The notes under the pieces: model-generated
Database searches by the model: none
What the model saw: only the letters and a program-made list of their open reading frames with translations
Told to the model about the DNA's origin: nothing
Shown: one piece after another, positions 1-12,500 of the stretch
How positions within the stretch are numbered: position 1 is the stretch's first letter
Layout: each line of letters begins with the position of its first letter
Made by a program: the position numbers and the translations under genes
Origin: Anadara kagoshimensis
Taxonomy: Eukaryota; Mollusca; Bivalvia; Arcoida; Arcidae
Assembly (NCBI GenBank): GCA_021292105.1
Contig: CM037868.1
Span: 29,331,403-29,395,402 of the forward strand
Direction: 5' to 3'
Length of the DNA: 64,000 bases

Positions 1-570
1 ATGAATCTAATAAGCAGAATATTTTTATACCAAATTTTATATCAGCATCATTGGTTAAAAACATATAACTTATAATAAGAGAATCAAAACAAAATTACAG
101 TGCCAAATGTAAAGTTATGTATGTTCTCATCAGACTGGCAGACTTGCCTAAGTTTCGAACCCTCGTCTTAAATATTTCAACATAGTATTTCATTAATTGA
201 TTGGAAGTGAGAAAGTAAATATTTAAGTTTTATTTTTAAAGTTTGTTTAATAATGACTTTTATATCATTAATAAATATATCCTAAAATTTAACCCATAAC
301 AATGGTCATCACTAAGTTGTCAGGTTACTATTTATATCTGCTTGTGTTTTAATAAAAACTTAAGTTTATGCAAAGCTGTAAACCTACTAATAATTGAAGC
401 ATTTCAGTAATCTTTATAACAGTTTTTCTTATTGTATAGATATTGCATATGTAGTCGTCTTAGTAGATAAGTTAGCGGAGAACTTGGCTAATGTGTTCAC
501 GGTCTTTGGTTTCAGCCCTGGCATTGAGTGGGCCCATACTTGGCCAAAGCCTCCATATAAAATAAAAATA
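1..570. other. AT-rich non-coding sequence, no gene seen
   Basis: Stop codons are frequent in all frames and the only ORF (70 codons from 394) runs into a tRNA-like repeat, so I do not call it a gene. I see no splice-bounded exon or RNA gene. Confidence 0.5.
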
Positions 571-574
571 CATT

Positions 575-656
575 GTCAGCACAGGGTTGGAACCTGTCAC
601 CTTTGACACTGAATAAGCAAATGCACTACCAACTAATGTATCCAGGCCACTCCTTA
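575..656 (-). mobile_element. tRNA-derived SINE head (relic)
   Basis: Read on the minus strand this stretch has an A-box-like segment (TTAGTTGGTAGTGC) followed by a B-box-like segment (GGTTCCAACCC), spaced as in a tRNA gene. The acceptor stem does not close cleanly, so it is a tRNA-derived SINE head or tRNA relic and not a working tRNA. The body of the element would extend toward lower coordinates but is too diverged for me to bound. Confidence 0.4.
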
Positions 657-1619
657 TTGGAGAAAATAGCTTTTAGATTCCAGTGGTTAAAAAAATAATC
701 TTGTGTGTGTGTATGGGGGGGGGGATGTTAGTGTTTAAATAATTGGAATGTTTACACTATATATACAATGTGCACTATTGACAAATGTGATCTTTGTATT
801 GGTCAGTTTGGTCAGTCTGTATAACTATTTACAGTTATAAATAAATATATATAGGTCAGTTTTTATGTCAATAAGCTCTTGTTCATTTCTTGGTCATTTC
901 TGTGTCTAGTGGGTGAACAAATTAAATATTGACTAAAGCTCCATAACTAAGACCAAATGTTTATTTTCTGTTTGACATTCAAACAAGACCTATAAAGACT
1001 TTCCAAGCACCTTGTTGAATGTTCCATTTATATATATCACCTTGTGTTTAAACAACTAATTTATTCTAATTGTGGTAAGTTTTTTTGGTAATTCATTTCT
1101 TTGTCTTCAAGATGTTTTTATTGTGTTTTATAAATTCCTTCTATTTTTGTGTTGGGTAAAAGATGATTTGTATTTTTTCAATCCTTTATCTTTATGTGAA
1201 ATGCCTGTTACAATTAATGTTGAAATTTAAAATGTTAGAATGACTTTGTATTCATATATTGTACACTTCATTCTAGAAAATACCTACCCTCTCTCTCTCT
1301 CTCCAACGGAGACCAAATTGTTGAAAAAGTATTGCATAATAGAGCAGGGTCTTTACTAGGTGGTTCAAAGATACTAGTGAGAAAGTTCACTTGGAAGGTC
1401 ATTGACTTTCACCGGGTACTTCAGGTTTTGCCCACCATCCCAAAAACTGTCTGCTTCGCTATCAGTGAAAAATTAACTAGGACTTAAAACTTTTTTTTGC
1501 TGATATTTGTTAGTGTTAAATAAGTCTTCATTAATTCTGTAAGTGCTTGCTGACGACAAGGTATTTATTTTTCCATCACATTTGTTAGCTGTTGGTTCAA
1601 GATATTTCTATTATTCAGC

Positions 1620-1669
<50 letters not shown>

Positions 1670-2759
1670 ACTTTTAATGAAACAGATCCAGACAAATCAT
1701 AGCAAAAATAGCTATTCCATTAGTTTCTGAGAACATATTTAACCTTTGACCTTAAGAAAGGTGTCCTTAAAACCTGGGCTATCATTATGATTAGGTGTAA
1801 TTATTTCTGTACATTCTCTTACAATATGACATTGGTCTCCCAGAGCTACAGCCATTGTGTTGCTAGTCATTGCCAGCTTTCAATGAGTACACATTTGTCC
1901 TGACTTTATACAAACCACTGAATTTCTTCTTCACACATGACTTACTCTTTATATTAAGCCATTACCAGTGAAAAGAAAATATTTATATAAATATTAAAGG
2001 ATGGATCATAACAGGTCTATATATATGTTTTTGATTAATGTTTTAGTTTCCAGTCAATGTACCTGTTGAATGTGATTTAAGCTTTAAACAGTGAATGTAA
2101 TATTTTCAAAGCCAAGGTACACTGATAATGTGACTTGTGTATTTAATTAAGGACTAGAGATTGATCAGGGAGTTTGTAACTTGATTGTAGATCTATTCTT
2201 TACTTTTTGATGTATTTTTGTACCAGAATCCAGTGCACCTGTGATGAGAATGTGATTTAATTTTGATTACATGTGAAATTTTCAAAGGTGTAATGGGGAC
2301 TGAAATTATCAAGATCCATTCATTTTACAAATAATGTGTTTTTGGTGCATTTTTGATGTTCATAACCAGTACATAATATAAAAGGATTTATTAACTTTTA
2401 ATGGGTGAATGGGTAATGTGTTAGCCAAGTTAATAATGAATATTTGGACTATACAGTTAACTTATGGGTATATGTGTGACTTGATTATAAATTCCTTTGG
2501 TTACTCTATATATTTGATTTGTATTTGATTTCCATATATTTAGAGTACATGTTAACTGTGACAAGTGAAATATTGTCTAAATTTTTGTCTATTGGGTGAC
2601 AAATAGTAGTTTTGGATTCAACAACTTACACAGTAGTTATTTCTACAGGAAAACCTTATACCATCACTACTGTTATTATAAATATACAGGACTTCTTAAT
2701 TTATTTTGGAGACTTTCAAATGTCGTGGCAGTAAGTTGTTGGTGTGGAATGGAATAATA
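657..2759. other. AT-rich non-coding sequence with simple repeats
   Basis: This is unique AT-rich sequence with no ORF worth calling. It contains a short G run near 715, a CT run near 1291 and the CA microsatellite at 1619-1667. Nothing else stands out. Confidence 0.5.
1619..1667. repeat. (CA)n microsatellite
   Basis: An uninterrupted CA dinucleotide run of about 24 units is directly visible. Confidence 0.97.
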
Positions 2760-2946
2760 ATGTTATTATGTCCAAGTCTTTCACAAAGGATGCTGGAGTA
2801 CCTGAGGAAATCCACTGACCTTCAGTAAGTGAACTGACAAACTTTCTCACAATAGGCTCTCCTCGCTTAGGATTCGGACCTAGGCTGTCACAGTCACTGT
2901 GATTTGTAAGTGTACGCTTTTGACCACTCGGCCACTGAGACCCCCT
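2760..2946 (-). mobile_element. tRNA-derived SINE ('gaggaaac-ggagtacc' family), copy A
   Basis: The minus strand begins with a tRNA-like head containing GGCCGAGTGGTCAAA (A box) and GGTCCGAATCC (B box). The body on the plus strand reads 'ctggagtacctgaggaaatc...tgaactgacaaactttctcac'. The same body recurs near 4.7, 34.5, 36.0, 38.95, 39.6, 42.4 and 50.0 kb, which makes it a dispersed family in this window. The head resembles a class II (Leu/Ser type) tRNA. The 72-codon minus ORF here is the SINE itself and not a gene. Confidence 0.65.
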
Positions 2947-3240
2947 TGAAAGGAATGAAATGATTTAACTGTATAATAAATTTGGATCAAATAAACATAG
3001 TTGTTTAATTGGACTTGTATGTTTTTATAATTCAGGTTGGTGTTCAAGGATCTAGATGGACATGTACAATGATGACATTCCCTGATGAAGCTCTTCAATC
3101 TTACATAGACAGGGAAACATTGTGAGTAAAATTATTATTGTCTTGTAACTTTGTTATACACAAGCTATTCAACATAAACCCACATAAAATATAATTTAAA
3201 GTGCCAGCTTGCAGTACAAAAACCAAAATCTCCAGCTACG

Positions 3241-3443
3241 TCTGAATCTCACTTGGCACAGATATAATGTCTGAATCTCACTTGGCACAGATATAATGTC
3301 TGAATCTCACTTGGCACAGATATAATGTCTGAATCTCACTTGGCACAGATATAATGTCTGAATCTCACTTGGCACAGATATAATGTCTGAATCTCACTTG
3401 GCACAGATATAATGTCTGAATCTCACTTGGCACAGATATAATG
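3241..3443. repeat. 29-bp tandem repeat, 7 perfect copies
   Basis: The unit begins TCTGAATCTCACTTGGCACA and ends GATATAATG. It repeats head to tail seven times with no differences that I can see (7 x 29 = 203 bp). Perfect identity means recent expansion or active homogenisation. An overlapping minus-strand ORF (3394-3702) is partly made from this repeat and is not called. Confidence 0.97.
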
Positions 3444-4690
3444 TGAAACAGTTAAGGCTTACTGAAGATGACCTTCTGCAGGCACTCTGGTTTCCTTTAC
3501 TATCCTTGAAAGTTAAATACTCTTGACTGCGGCATACAATACTGGTTGTATGATCCATAAATCTAAAGAAATGTGACTTTCTATTGCCACTTAGGGATGA
3601 ATGGGTCAATTGAAAATTGATGTGCACACAAAAAACCAGGATAATATCTGTACACCTTTTTGCATTGAGTAATTTATTAATTTCTACATGAACAAACTGC
3701 AAGCTAAATACTTAATTGGATGAATCTGTCCCTCTATTCAAAACACCAAATCTTTAACTTTATTTTTTACTCATGACAAACTTCTAAGTAAATATTTAAT
3801 TGGATAAAGTCTCTGTCTCTTTATCTTCTATTAAATGTGAGAAAATTTATGATATTAGTAGAATTTTAAGTTAAACTGTTTTATTTATTACTTGAATAAG
3901 ATGATTCGCCCATTTAAAAAAAAAAAATTCAAAAGAATTTATTGCAGTGTAATGTATTCAAATATATATATATTATGATCGTAAATTCTTGTTTGTGCAT
4001 GTCTATCAATAAATGGAGCCCAGGTTTTGATCAAATGCATCCTGGCATAATATTTATTTAACTTTTCTTTTGAGTATGATAAATGTAAGGAAATAACAGA
4101 AAAAAATATATTTACTTAAGAATATTCTACAAAAGATAAGATTTTAGGCCAAAACAAGAAATTGTGATTTTTCTGGTCATCATCATAGCTGGATTCTTAC
4201 CTTTTTTTACATACTACAAACTGGTATAAAATGGGGCTAATATTCTAATTCCAATTCCTGATACCTTGATTTAATACATATAAGGGTATGAGGCCTTTCT
4301 TCTGTCATGATTCTTATGTGAAAAAAAAAATATTCTCTACCTCAACTGGATTTGGATATGAAATTTAAAAAAAAAAGTTTACGAGAAACTGTGTGCACAA
4401 AGCCTATTCATGGTTCTTGAAGTTTTCATGCATAGAGTGATGTTACCGGAAACAAAGAAATTTATATTTAGGCCTTAGTCATACAGGTGTGACACTCCAG
4501 TTTTAAGATGTTCATACTAAATTGCTATAAACAGGGAATGTTAAATGTTCACATTCAAATCAGCTCCTCCATGTTTGAATTTGTCTGTTTGCTTGATTGA
4601 ATTTTATATTTAAATATTTAAAATACTGTGACTTAGTTCAAGTAATGGTTTTTTTATGCCCCAGTCATGATTGTCACTTGCATTGTGACA
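3444..4690. other. AT-rich non-coding sequence
   Basis: No gene, RNA or clear repeat family was seen. There are several short A-tracts (around 3918, 4321 and 4370). A 102-codon minus ORF at 3394-3702 starts in the tandem repeat and has no recognisable domain. Confidence 0.45.
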
Positions 4691-4694
4691 GTCA

Positions 4695-4850
4695 GTTCTG
4701 GATAGATGGAGGAAAATGGAGTACCTGGATAAACCAGTAAACTTAAGTTAGTGAAAGTGACTGTTATGCAGTAAAAAAATTTCCCACTCTATTTTCAATT
4801 CTTGATGGACTTGGTCGGTGTTCAAACCCCTCATCTTCCATTTAAATTAA
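4695..4850 (-). mobile_element. Diverged SINE copy ('gaggaaac-ggagtacc' family)
   Basis: The plus strand reads 'ggaggaaaatggagtacctgg', then an 'aaccagtaaactt' segment and a B-box complement region (ggtgttcaaacccc). The order matches copy A at 2760-2946. It is diverged and its ends are uncertain. Confidence 0.4.
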
Positions 4851-5194
4851 GGACAAGCCATCTGAGTTTAAATATTTTAAAATAAAAACCATGTTTCAAT
4901 ATCAGGTGTCAGAAATCAATAATTTATACTTATGTATATTAAATATATATGATCTGTATCTCTCCAGGAAGGTACTTCCTATAGTAGCAATTATGTGACA
5001 TTTTGCCTCTGTATAAATCGTACCTTGTAATATAATTTATTAAGGTGCACAGATCTGTATCTGTAACTACCTGTTATAACAGATCTCATCTATATGCCCC
5101 TTATCTGTACCTATTATATATAACAAGTCAGGTGTACACAACTGTAACCACCTTGCTACTGTTGCATACATGTACAAAGACTGTTATTTTACTA

Positions 5195-5660
5195 TATAGC
5201 TGAACACAGCTGAGGTCTTTAGAGGGGTTTTCTTGATCACACCTAGATCACTGCTCTTTACTTAGTAGTCTAGTGGTCTTAAGGGAGTAAAACAACAGTT
5301 TATAGTGGCTCCCACTCCCTATGTTTAAATCGTACTCGGCAGATCCTAGTGTACATGTATAGCTGAGGTCTATTGGGGTTTTTCTTTATCAATCTAAGAT
5401 CACCTCTGTATTCCTGATAGCCTGGTGGTCTAAAGGGAGTAAAGCAACAGGTTATTGTGATTCCCACCTCCTAAGATCCAATCCCACATCAGCCGTGGCA
5501 GATCCTAGTGGGAAAGAGATTGTCAGTTCACTTTTCAAAGATCTGTGGTTTTAAACTCCCAATTTCTTTCACCACCCTAGAACTTTCCTCCATATCATTT
5601 GACATGGGCTTCAAACACTATTACTTCACTAGAGTCTAGTGACAAACTTTTAAAAAAAAC
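5195..5660 (+). mobile_element. Dimeric tRNA-derived SINE
   Basis: Two related halves follow each other, each starting 'tagctgaggtct' (near 5200 and 5359). Each carries an A-box-like 'tggtctaaagggagtaaa' and a B-box-like segment (gtttaaatcgtactcgg; gatccaatcccacatc). A tail 'ccaccctagaactttcctcc...gacatggg' follows near 5570-5610. The dimer arrangement is visible directly. The tail type is one I recognise from bivalve repeats. Confidence 0.5.
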
Positions 5661-7100
5661 AACTTCACTCTCCCCTAGTGATTGTCTTGTTTAATAAAGA
5701 TTTTGAACACAAATGCCAGTAGGCCTATTTTGCTCTTTTGAGTCTCTTTGTAGTGGTTTGACATTGATTAATTAAAATGCCAAGGATTTTTTTAATACAA
5801 TTATAAATTTGTCTTTGTGTTGTTTCAATTCTGTTATAATATTAAACTTCTTGATTTCTGTTTAATGTTTTTCCTATAATTAGTTATATAATTATGTGTC
5901 CATTGCCATCAGACTTGATAAAGCCTCTAAAGTTAACCATATTTTTTATAGATCTACAAGACCCTTGTCAATGTAGTCGTTATAATACAAGAACTCTGAA
6001 GTTACACTTACGTATTATGTTGTAAGCAGTTAGCACCATAATGAGAAATAACTAAGTATTAGACAAGAATAATACTCAGTTTTCTGGTTTGTTACACAGC
6101 CTTGAATAAGGATATCTGATCTACTTATTAAGATCAAACACTTGTACATACAATTTTTAAGCTCACCTGAGCCAAAAGCTTGCTGGCACTTGAAGCTCCA
6201 ATTAGGACTGACAAATTACTCATGACATATTACAATATTTGGTTGGTATTGATCCATTATGCCAGCCCAAAACCTGTAACCTTATCTGACAGGTCTGTAA
6301 TATTTTGTAAATTCTCTTATGTATATAAAGAAGTCACTGAATCTTGTGATTCGTCCATTAAGAATTTTGACCATATTTCGGATACTGTTCCTATCTTTAA
6401 ATGGTTTGATGACAAAAGTGTTCCAGATATGGGACATGTTCTCAGGTGAGTTATAAGGTCAATTACCAGGTAGGAGAAATTTCTTTTGGAGAAAAAATAC
6501 TAGTATGCAGATTTATAGCTCTTGTGTATATACTATGAGATAATTCTGCTATTTTAAATGATATATTCATGGTATATTTTCAATTAAAAGTGACATTTGA
6601 TATTTAAATTTTAAGTTGTATATATTTATATATACTAATTTGCTTTAAAGTCCTTTATGAGTCAAAGAGAAATTCATGTATAAGTAAGTTGTTTATAAAC
6701 TGGTATTGATCTCACCATGTGCTATATGTATTTAGAGGGAAAATCTAGGTATTAAATATTGCAGATAATGAAATATTTATGTGAACTCACAAGAGTAACA
6801 AAGTGTAAAATTATTTAAATAGAATATAATTTTTTGCACTAGGTAATATATATTAGAATATATGTATTAGACACCTTTAGTAAGTCTTAGGCTTGTATGG
6901 GTGCATTTTAATCTTTGCACTGTGGTGCACTAGACAACCATGATGTAACAATGACTGACAATAAGTTATATGCATTTGTCTGTCTTGTACTAGTTCTTTT
7001 AGATGCTAGCTCACCAAGACAGCAGGTGCAAAGGTTACGGTCCCATTGGTCCAATATCCTGACACCAATGCCAGCAGAACTGCACTTTAGAAACTGAAGG
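5661..7100. other. AT-rich non-coding sequence
   Basis: There is no supportable gene. An 89-codon plus ORF (6180-6449) lacks any domain I recognise. A short 'agctcacctgagcc' near 6162 resembles the end hairpin of the pearl-like element at 26.6 kb and may be a relic. Confidence 0.45.
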
Positions 7101-7104
7101 TTAC

Positions 7105-7178
7105 AACATTGCCCCAGTCAGGATTTGAACTCATCATCCTTGGATCTTGAGGCTATACCAACTGAGCTACATGTTCAA
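7105..7178 (-). mobile_element. tRNA-like SINE head (relic)
   Basis: On the minus strand an A box (GTAGCTCAGTTGGTATAGCC) and a B box (GAGTTCAAATCC) sit at tRNA spacing. The acceptor arms do not pair well, so I call it tRNA-derived and not a functional tRNA. Confidence 0.45.
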
Positions 7179-7297
7179 GATTCATGTCTTGAACATGAAC
7201 ATTTTACCATTTACAGTATTTAAAACATGCATAGTAACTTGTGTTTTATGGTACTTTGCATGGAATCTTTTGAACATCCATGTTCACACAATGCTTC

Positions 7298-8328
7298 CAG
7301 CACCAGAACTAGGATAGATTGAGAACAGTGTTGTGGGACATGTTTTGAGCACCCAGAACAAAGATAGATTGACAACAGTGTTGTGGGACATGTTTTGAGC
7401 ACCCAGAACAAAGGATAAATTGACAACAGTGTTGTGGGACATGTTTTGAGCACCTAGAACAAAGATAGATTGACAACAGTGTTGTGGGACATGTTTTGAG
7501 CACCCAGAACAAAGATAGATTGACAACAGTGTTGTGGGACATGTTTTGAGCACCCAGAACAAGGATAAATTGACAACAGTGTTGTGGGACCTGTTTTGAG
7601 CACCCAGAACTAGGATAAATTGACAACAGTGTTGTGGGACATGTTTTGAGCACCCAGAACAAAGATAGATTGACAACAGTGTTGTGGGACATGTTTTGAG
7701 CACCCAGAACAAGGATAAATTGACAGCAGTGTTGTGGGACATGTTTTGAGCACCCAGAACAAGGATAAATTGACAACAGTGTTGTGGGACATGTTTTGAA
7801 CACCCAGAACAAGGATAAATTGACAGCAGTGTTGTGGGACATGTTTTGAGCACCCAGAACTAGGATAAATTGACAGCAGTGTTGTGGGACATGTTTTGAG
7901 CACCCAGAACAAGGATAAATTGACAACAGTGTTGTGGGACATGTTTTGAACACCCAGAACAAGGATAAATTGACAACTTTGTTGTGGGACATGTTTTGAG
8001 CACCCAGAACAAAGACAGATTGACAACAGTGTTGTGGGACATGTTTTGAGCACCCTGAACAAAGACAGATTGACAACAGTGTTGTGGGACATGTTTTGAA
8101 CACCCAGAACAAGGATAAATTGACAACTTTGTTGTGGGACATGTTTTGAGCACCCTGAACAAAGACAGATTGACAACAGTGTTGTGGGACATGTTTTGAG
8201 CACCCTGAACAAAGACAGATTGACAACAGTGTTGTGGGACATGTTTTGAACACCCAGAACAAGGATAAATTGACAACTTTGTTGTGGGACATGTTTTGAG
8301 CACCCAGAACTAGGATTAATTGACAACA
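7298..8328. repeat. 50-bp minisatellite, about 20 copies, stop-free on minus strand
   Basis: The unit is centred on GTTGTGGGACATGTTTTGAG followed by CACCCAGAAC and a variable 10-mer (aaagatagat, aaggataaat, aaagacagat, taggataaat). The start-to-start spacing is 50 bp with an occasional 51. The marker 'acaacttt' occurs at 7973, 8123 and 8273, showing a 150-bp (three-unit) higher-order repeat at the right end. The minus-strand unit contains no stop codon in any register, so long overlapping ORFs of 189-327 codons open in all three minus frames. This is a composition effect: the frames are equally open and there is no splice or promoter context. Confidence 0.95.
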
Positions 8329-9580
8329 GTAACAAGATACTTGAAGAAGTGTGTTTGCTTTCTTCTTGTTTTCACCTTGGTGGTTAATACCAGTATTGAC
8401 AAGTACAAGTATGAATTGTTAAACGTGAGATCAGTTTGACAAGAAGATTACAGATAGGGACAGAAATATTCAATAATCATACTACTGGGGTAGAGATAAG
8501 ATATCCCTCATTTTACTGTAGAATCTAAAACAAGTTTATTGAAGTATTGATATTCTTTGGTCTCAGTCTTTTAATTAAAGGCATCTCACTCCTATGCATT
8601 CTACTCTTGTTGACTGCAAGTCTTTCATAAAGGCTTAGTCTCTTGGTTGGGTTGTTACCAGTATTGTAGACTGAGTGGCCTGTAGTGTTTATCAATGATA
8701 TTGTTGTACATGTAGAAGCACACTAAATGTGAATACAAGTGTGCAGTAGTACAAACAAATTAGCAGCCTTTGTACTTAACTTTTACACACTGCTTGAATT
8801 TGTTCAGATTAATCCCCGGGATTAGTAAGACAATGAATATTTGAAAAAAATGCTTATCTGATTTTAAGCAACTTCCAACCAGCTATCTAACCTTTTGATT
8901 TGGTTCTTTCTTTACATTTCCTTGTGGCTTTTTGCATGGTTTGAAGACTTTGACTATTGCAAAGTACCTGCTATTTATCTACAACTTTCTACATTTTATT
9001 TCATGTAAGTGTTATATATGTGTATTATTCTGGTGACATTGATATAATATATATTGACTATTACAATGCCTCTTGCTGTTAAGGTTTGAATCCTACTTAG
9101 GCTCCTACTGTTAAAAATTGTTAATTCTTAGTCTGACATTGGTGTCTTTACAACCCAATTCAACCCAAAACTAATAGTGGATAGGCTACTGTAACAAGAT
9201 ATTGTGACAGACTTAAGAAATGTGCCACTGTTACATGGTTTATTGGGGCATAGTTCATTTCAGAACTACAAATTCAGGGAAGTGATTGTGTAAGTGTATG
9301 TGTGATATTGAAGTTATCATAGCTTCAGATATATTGAGCCAGGTAAAGGTATTATCTCAGTATTTATATAATGTAATAAGGTATAAGTTTAATGCTCATA
9401 AATCCTGAAGGAGGGATTATATACATGTCTTGGGACATATTTTTTATTTTCTATTTGTCACGAACTATTTGTTTATGGATTTTTGTACTTATTTTCAGGA
9501 TTTCATTTTAGGTGGTCTGAAGTATTCTGGTTTAGTTGAGGAATACCATTTCTACCAGAGTCACTGATGACTCATTTCGT
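8329..9580. other. Non-coding spacer between two tandem arrays
   Basis: No ORF or RNA gene was seen. A B-box-like 'aaggtttgaatcctacttaggc' near 9082-9103 suggests a SINE relic on the plus strand. Confidence 0.4.
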
Positions 9581-12500
9581 AGGTCACCACAACAGCATTA
9601 TTACTACTGTCCACCATGTTAGATACTAGGTCACCACAACAGCATTATTACTACTGTCCACCATGTTATATACTAGGTCATCACAACAGCATTATTACTA
9701 CTGTCCACCATGTTAGATACTAGGTCACCACAACAGCATTATTACTACTGTCCACCATGTTAGATACTAGGTCATCACAACAGCATTATTACTACTGTCC
9801 ACCATGTTAGATACTAGGTCACCACAACAGCATTATTACTACTGTCCACCATGTTAGATACTAGCTCATCACAACAGCATTATTACTACTGTCCACCATG
9901 TTAGATACTAGGTCACCACAACAGCATTATTACTAATGTCCACCATGTTAGATACTAGGTCATCACAACAGCATTATTACTACTGTCCACCATGTTAGAT
10001 ACTAGGTCACCACAACAGCATTATTACTACTGTCCACCATGTTATATACTAGGTCATCACAACAGCATTATTACTACTGTCCACCATGTTAGATACTAGG
10101 TCACCACAACAGCATTATTACTACTGTCCACCATGTTATATACTAGGTCATCACAACAGCATTATTACTACTGTCCACCATGTTATATACTAGGTCATCA
10201 CAACAGCATTATTACTACTGTCCACCATGTTAGATACTAGGTCACCACAACAGCATTATTACTACTGTCCACCATGTTAGATACTAGGTCATCACAACAG
10301 CATTATTACTACTGTCCACCATGTTATATACTAGGTCATCACAACAGCATTATTACTACTGTCCACCAAGTTAGATACTAGGTCACCACAACAGCATTAT
10401 TACTACTGTCCACCATGTTAGATACTAGGTCATCACAACAGCATTATTACTACTGTCCACCATGTTAGATACTAGGTCACCACAACAGCATTATTACTAC
10501 TGTCCACCATGTTAGATACTAGGTCATCACAACAGCATTATTACTACTGTCCACCATGTTAGATACTAGGTCACCACAACAGCATTATTACTACTGTCCA
10601 CCATGTTAGATACTAGGTCACCACAACAGCATTATTACTACTGTCCACCATGTTAGATACTAGGTCACCACAACAGCATTATTACTACTGTCCACCATGT
10701 TTATACTAGGTCACCACAACAGCATTATTACTACTGTCCACCATGTTATATAGGTCACCACAACAGCATTATTACTACTGTCCACCATGTTATATACTAG
10801 GTCACCACAACAGCATTATTACTACTGTCCACATGTTAGATACTAGGTCACCACAACAGCATTATTACTACTGTCCACCATGTTAGATACTAGGTCACCA
10901 CAACAACAGCATTATTACTACTGTCCACCATGTTAGATACTAGGTCACCACAACAGCATTATTACTACTGTCCACCATGTTAGATACTAGGTCATCACAA
11001 CAGCATTATTACTACTGTCCACCATGTTAGATACTAGGTCACCACAACAGCATTATTACTACTGTCCACCATGTTAGATACTAGGTCATCACAACAGCAT
11101 TATTACTACTGTCCACCATGTTAGATACTAGGTCACACAACAGCATTATTACTACTGTCCACCATGTTAGATACTAGGTCATCACAACAGCATTATTACT
11201 ACTGTCCACCATGTTAGATACTAGGTCATCACAACAGCATTATTACTACTGTCCACCATGTTAGATACTAGGTCACCACAACAGCATTATTACTACTGTC
11301 CACCATGTTAGATACTAGGTCATCACAACAGCATTATTACTACTGTCCACCATGTTAGATACTAGGTCATCACAACAGCATTATTACTACTGTCCACCAT
11401 GTTAGATACTAGGTCATCACAACAGCATTATTACTACTGTCCACCATGTTAGATACTAGGTCACCACAACAGCATTATTACTACTGTCCACCATGTTAGA
11501 TACTAGGTCACCACAACAGCATTATTACTACTGTCCACCATGTTAGATACTAGGTCACAACAGCATTATTACTACTGTCCACCATGTTAGATACTAGGTC
11601 ACCACAACAGCATTATTACTACTGTCCACCATGTTAGATACTAGGTCACCACAACAGCATTATTACTACTGTCCACCATGTTAGATACTAGGTCACCACA
11701 ACAGCATTATTACTAATGTCCACCATGTTAGATACTAGGTCACCACAACAGCATTATTACTACTGTCCACCATGTTAGATACTAGGTCACCACAACAGCA
11801 TTATTACTACTGTCCACCATGTTAGATACTAGGTCACCACAACAGCATTATTACTACTGTCCACCATGTTAGATACTAGGTCACCACAACAGCATTATTA
11901 CTAATGTCCACCATGTTAGATACTAGGTCACCACAACAGCATTATTACTACTGTCCACCATGTTAGATACTAGGTCACCACAACAGCATTATTACTACTG
12001 TCCACCATGTTAGATACTAGGTCACCACAACAGCATTATTACTACTGTCCACCATGTTAGATACTAGGTCACCACAACAGCATTATTACTACTGTCCACC
12101 ATGTTAGATACTAGGTCACCACAACAGCATTATTACTACTGTCCACCATGTTAGATACTAGGTCACCACAACAGCATTATTACTACTGTCCACCATGTTA
12201 GATACTAGGTCATCACAACAGCATTATTACTACTGTCCACCATGTTAGATACTAGGTCACCACAACAGCATTATTACTACTGTCCACCATGTTAGATACT
12301 AGGTCACCACAACAGCATTATTACTACTGTCCACCATGTTAGATACTAGGTCACCACAACAGCATTATTACTACTGTCCACCATGTTAGATACTAGGTCC
12401 CACAACAGCATTATTACTACTGTCCACCATGTTAGATACTAGGTCACCACAACAGCATTATTACTACTGTCCACCATGTTAGATACTAGGTCACCACACA

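Noticed and set aside
7284-8335. ORFs of 147-327 codons on the minus strand
   Set aside because: They are repeat translations of a stop-free 50-bp minisatellite, open in all three frames at once, with no start context or splice sites.
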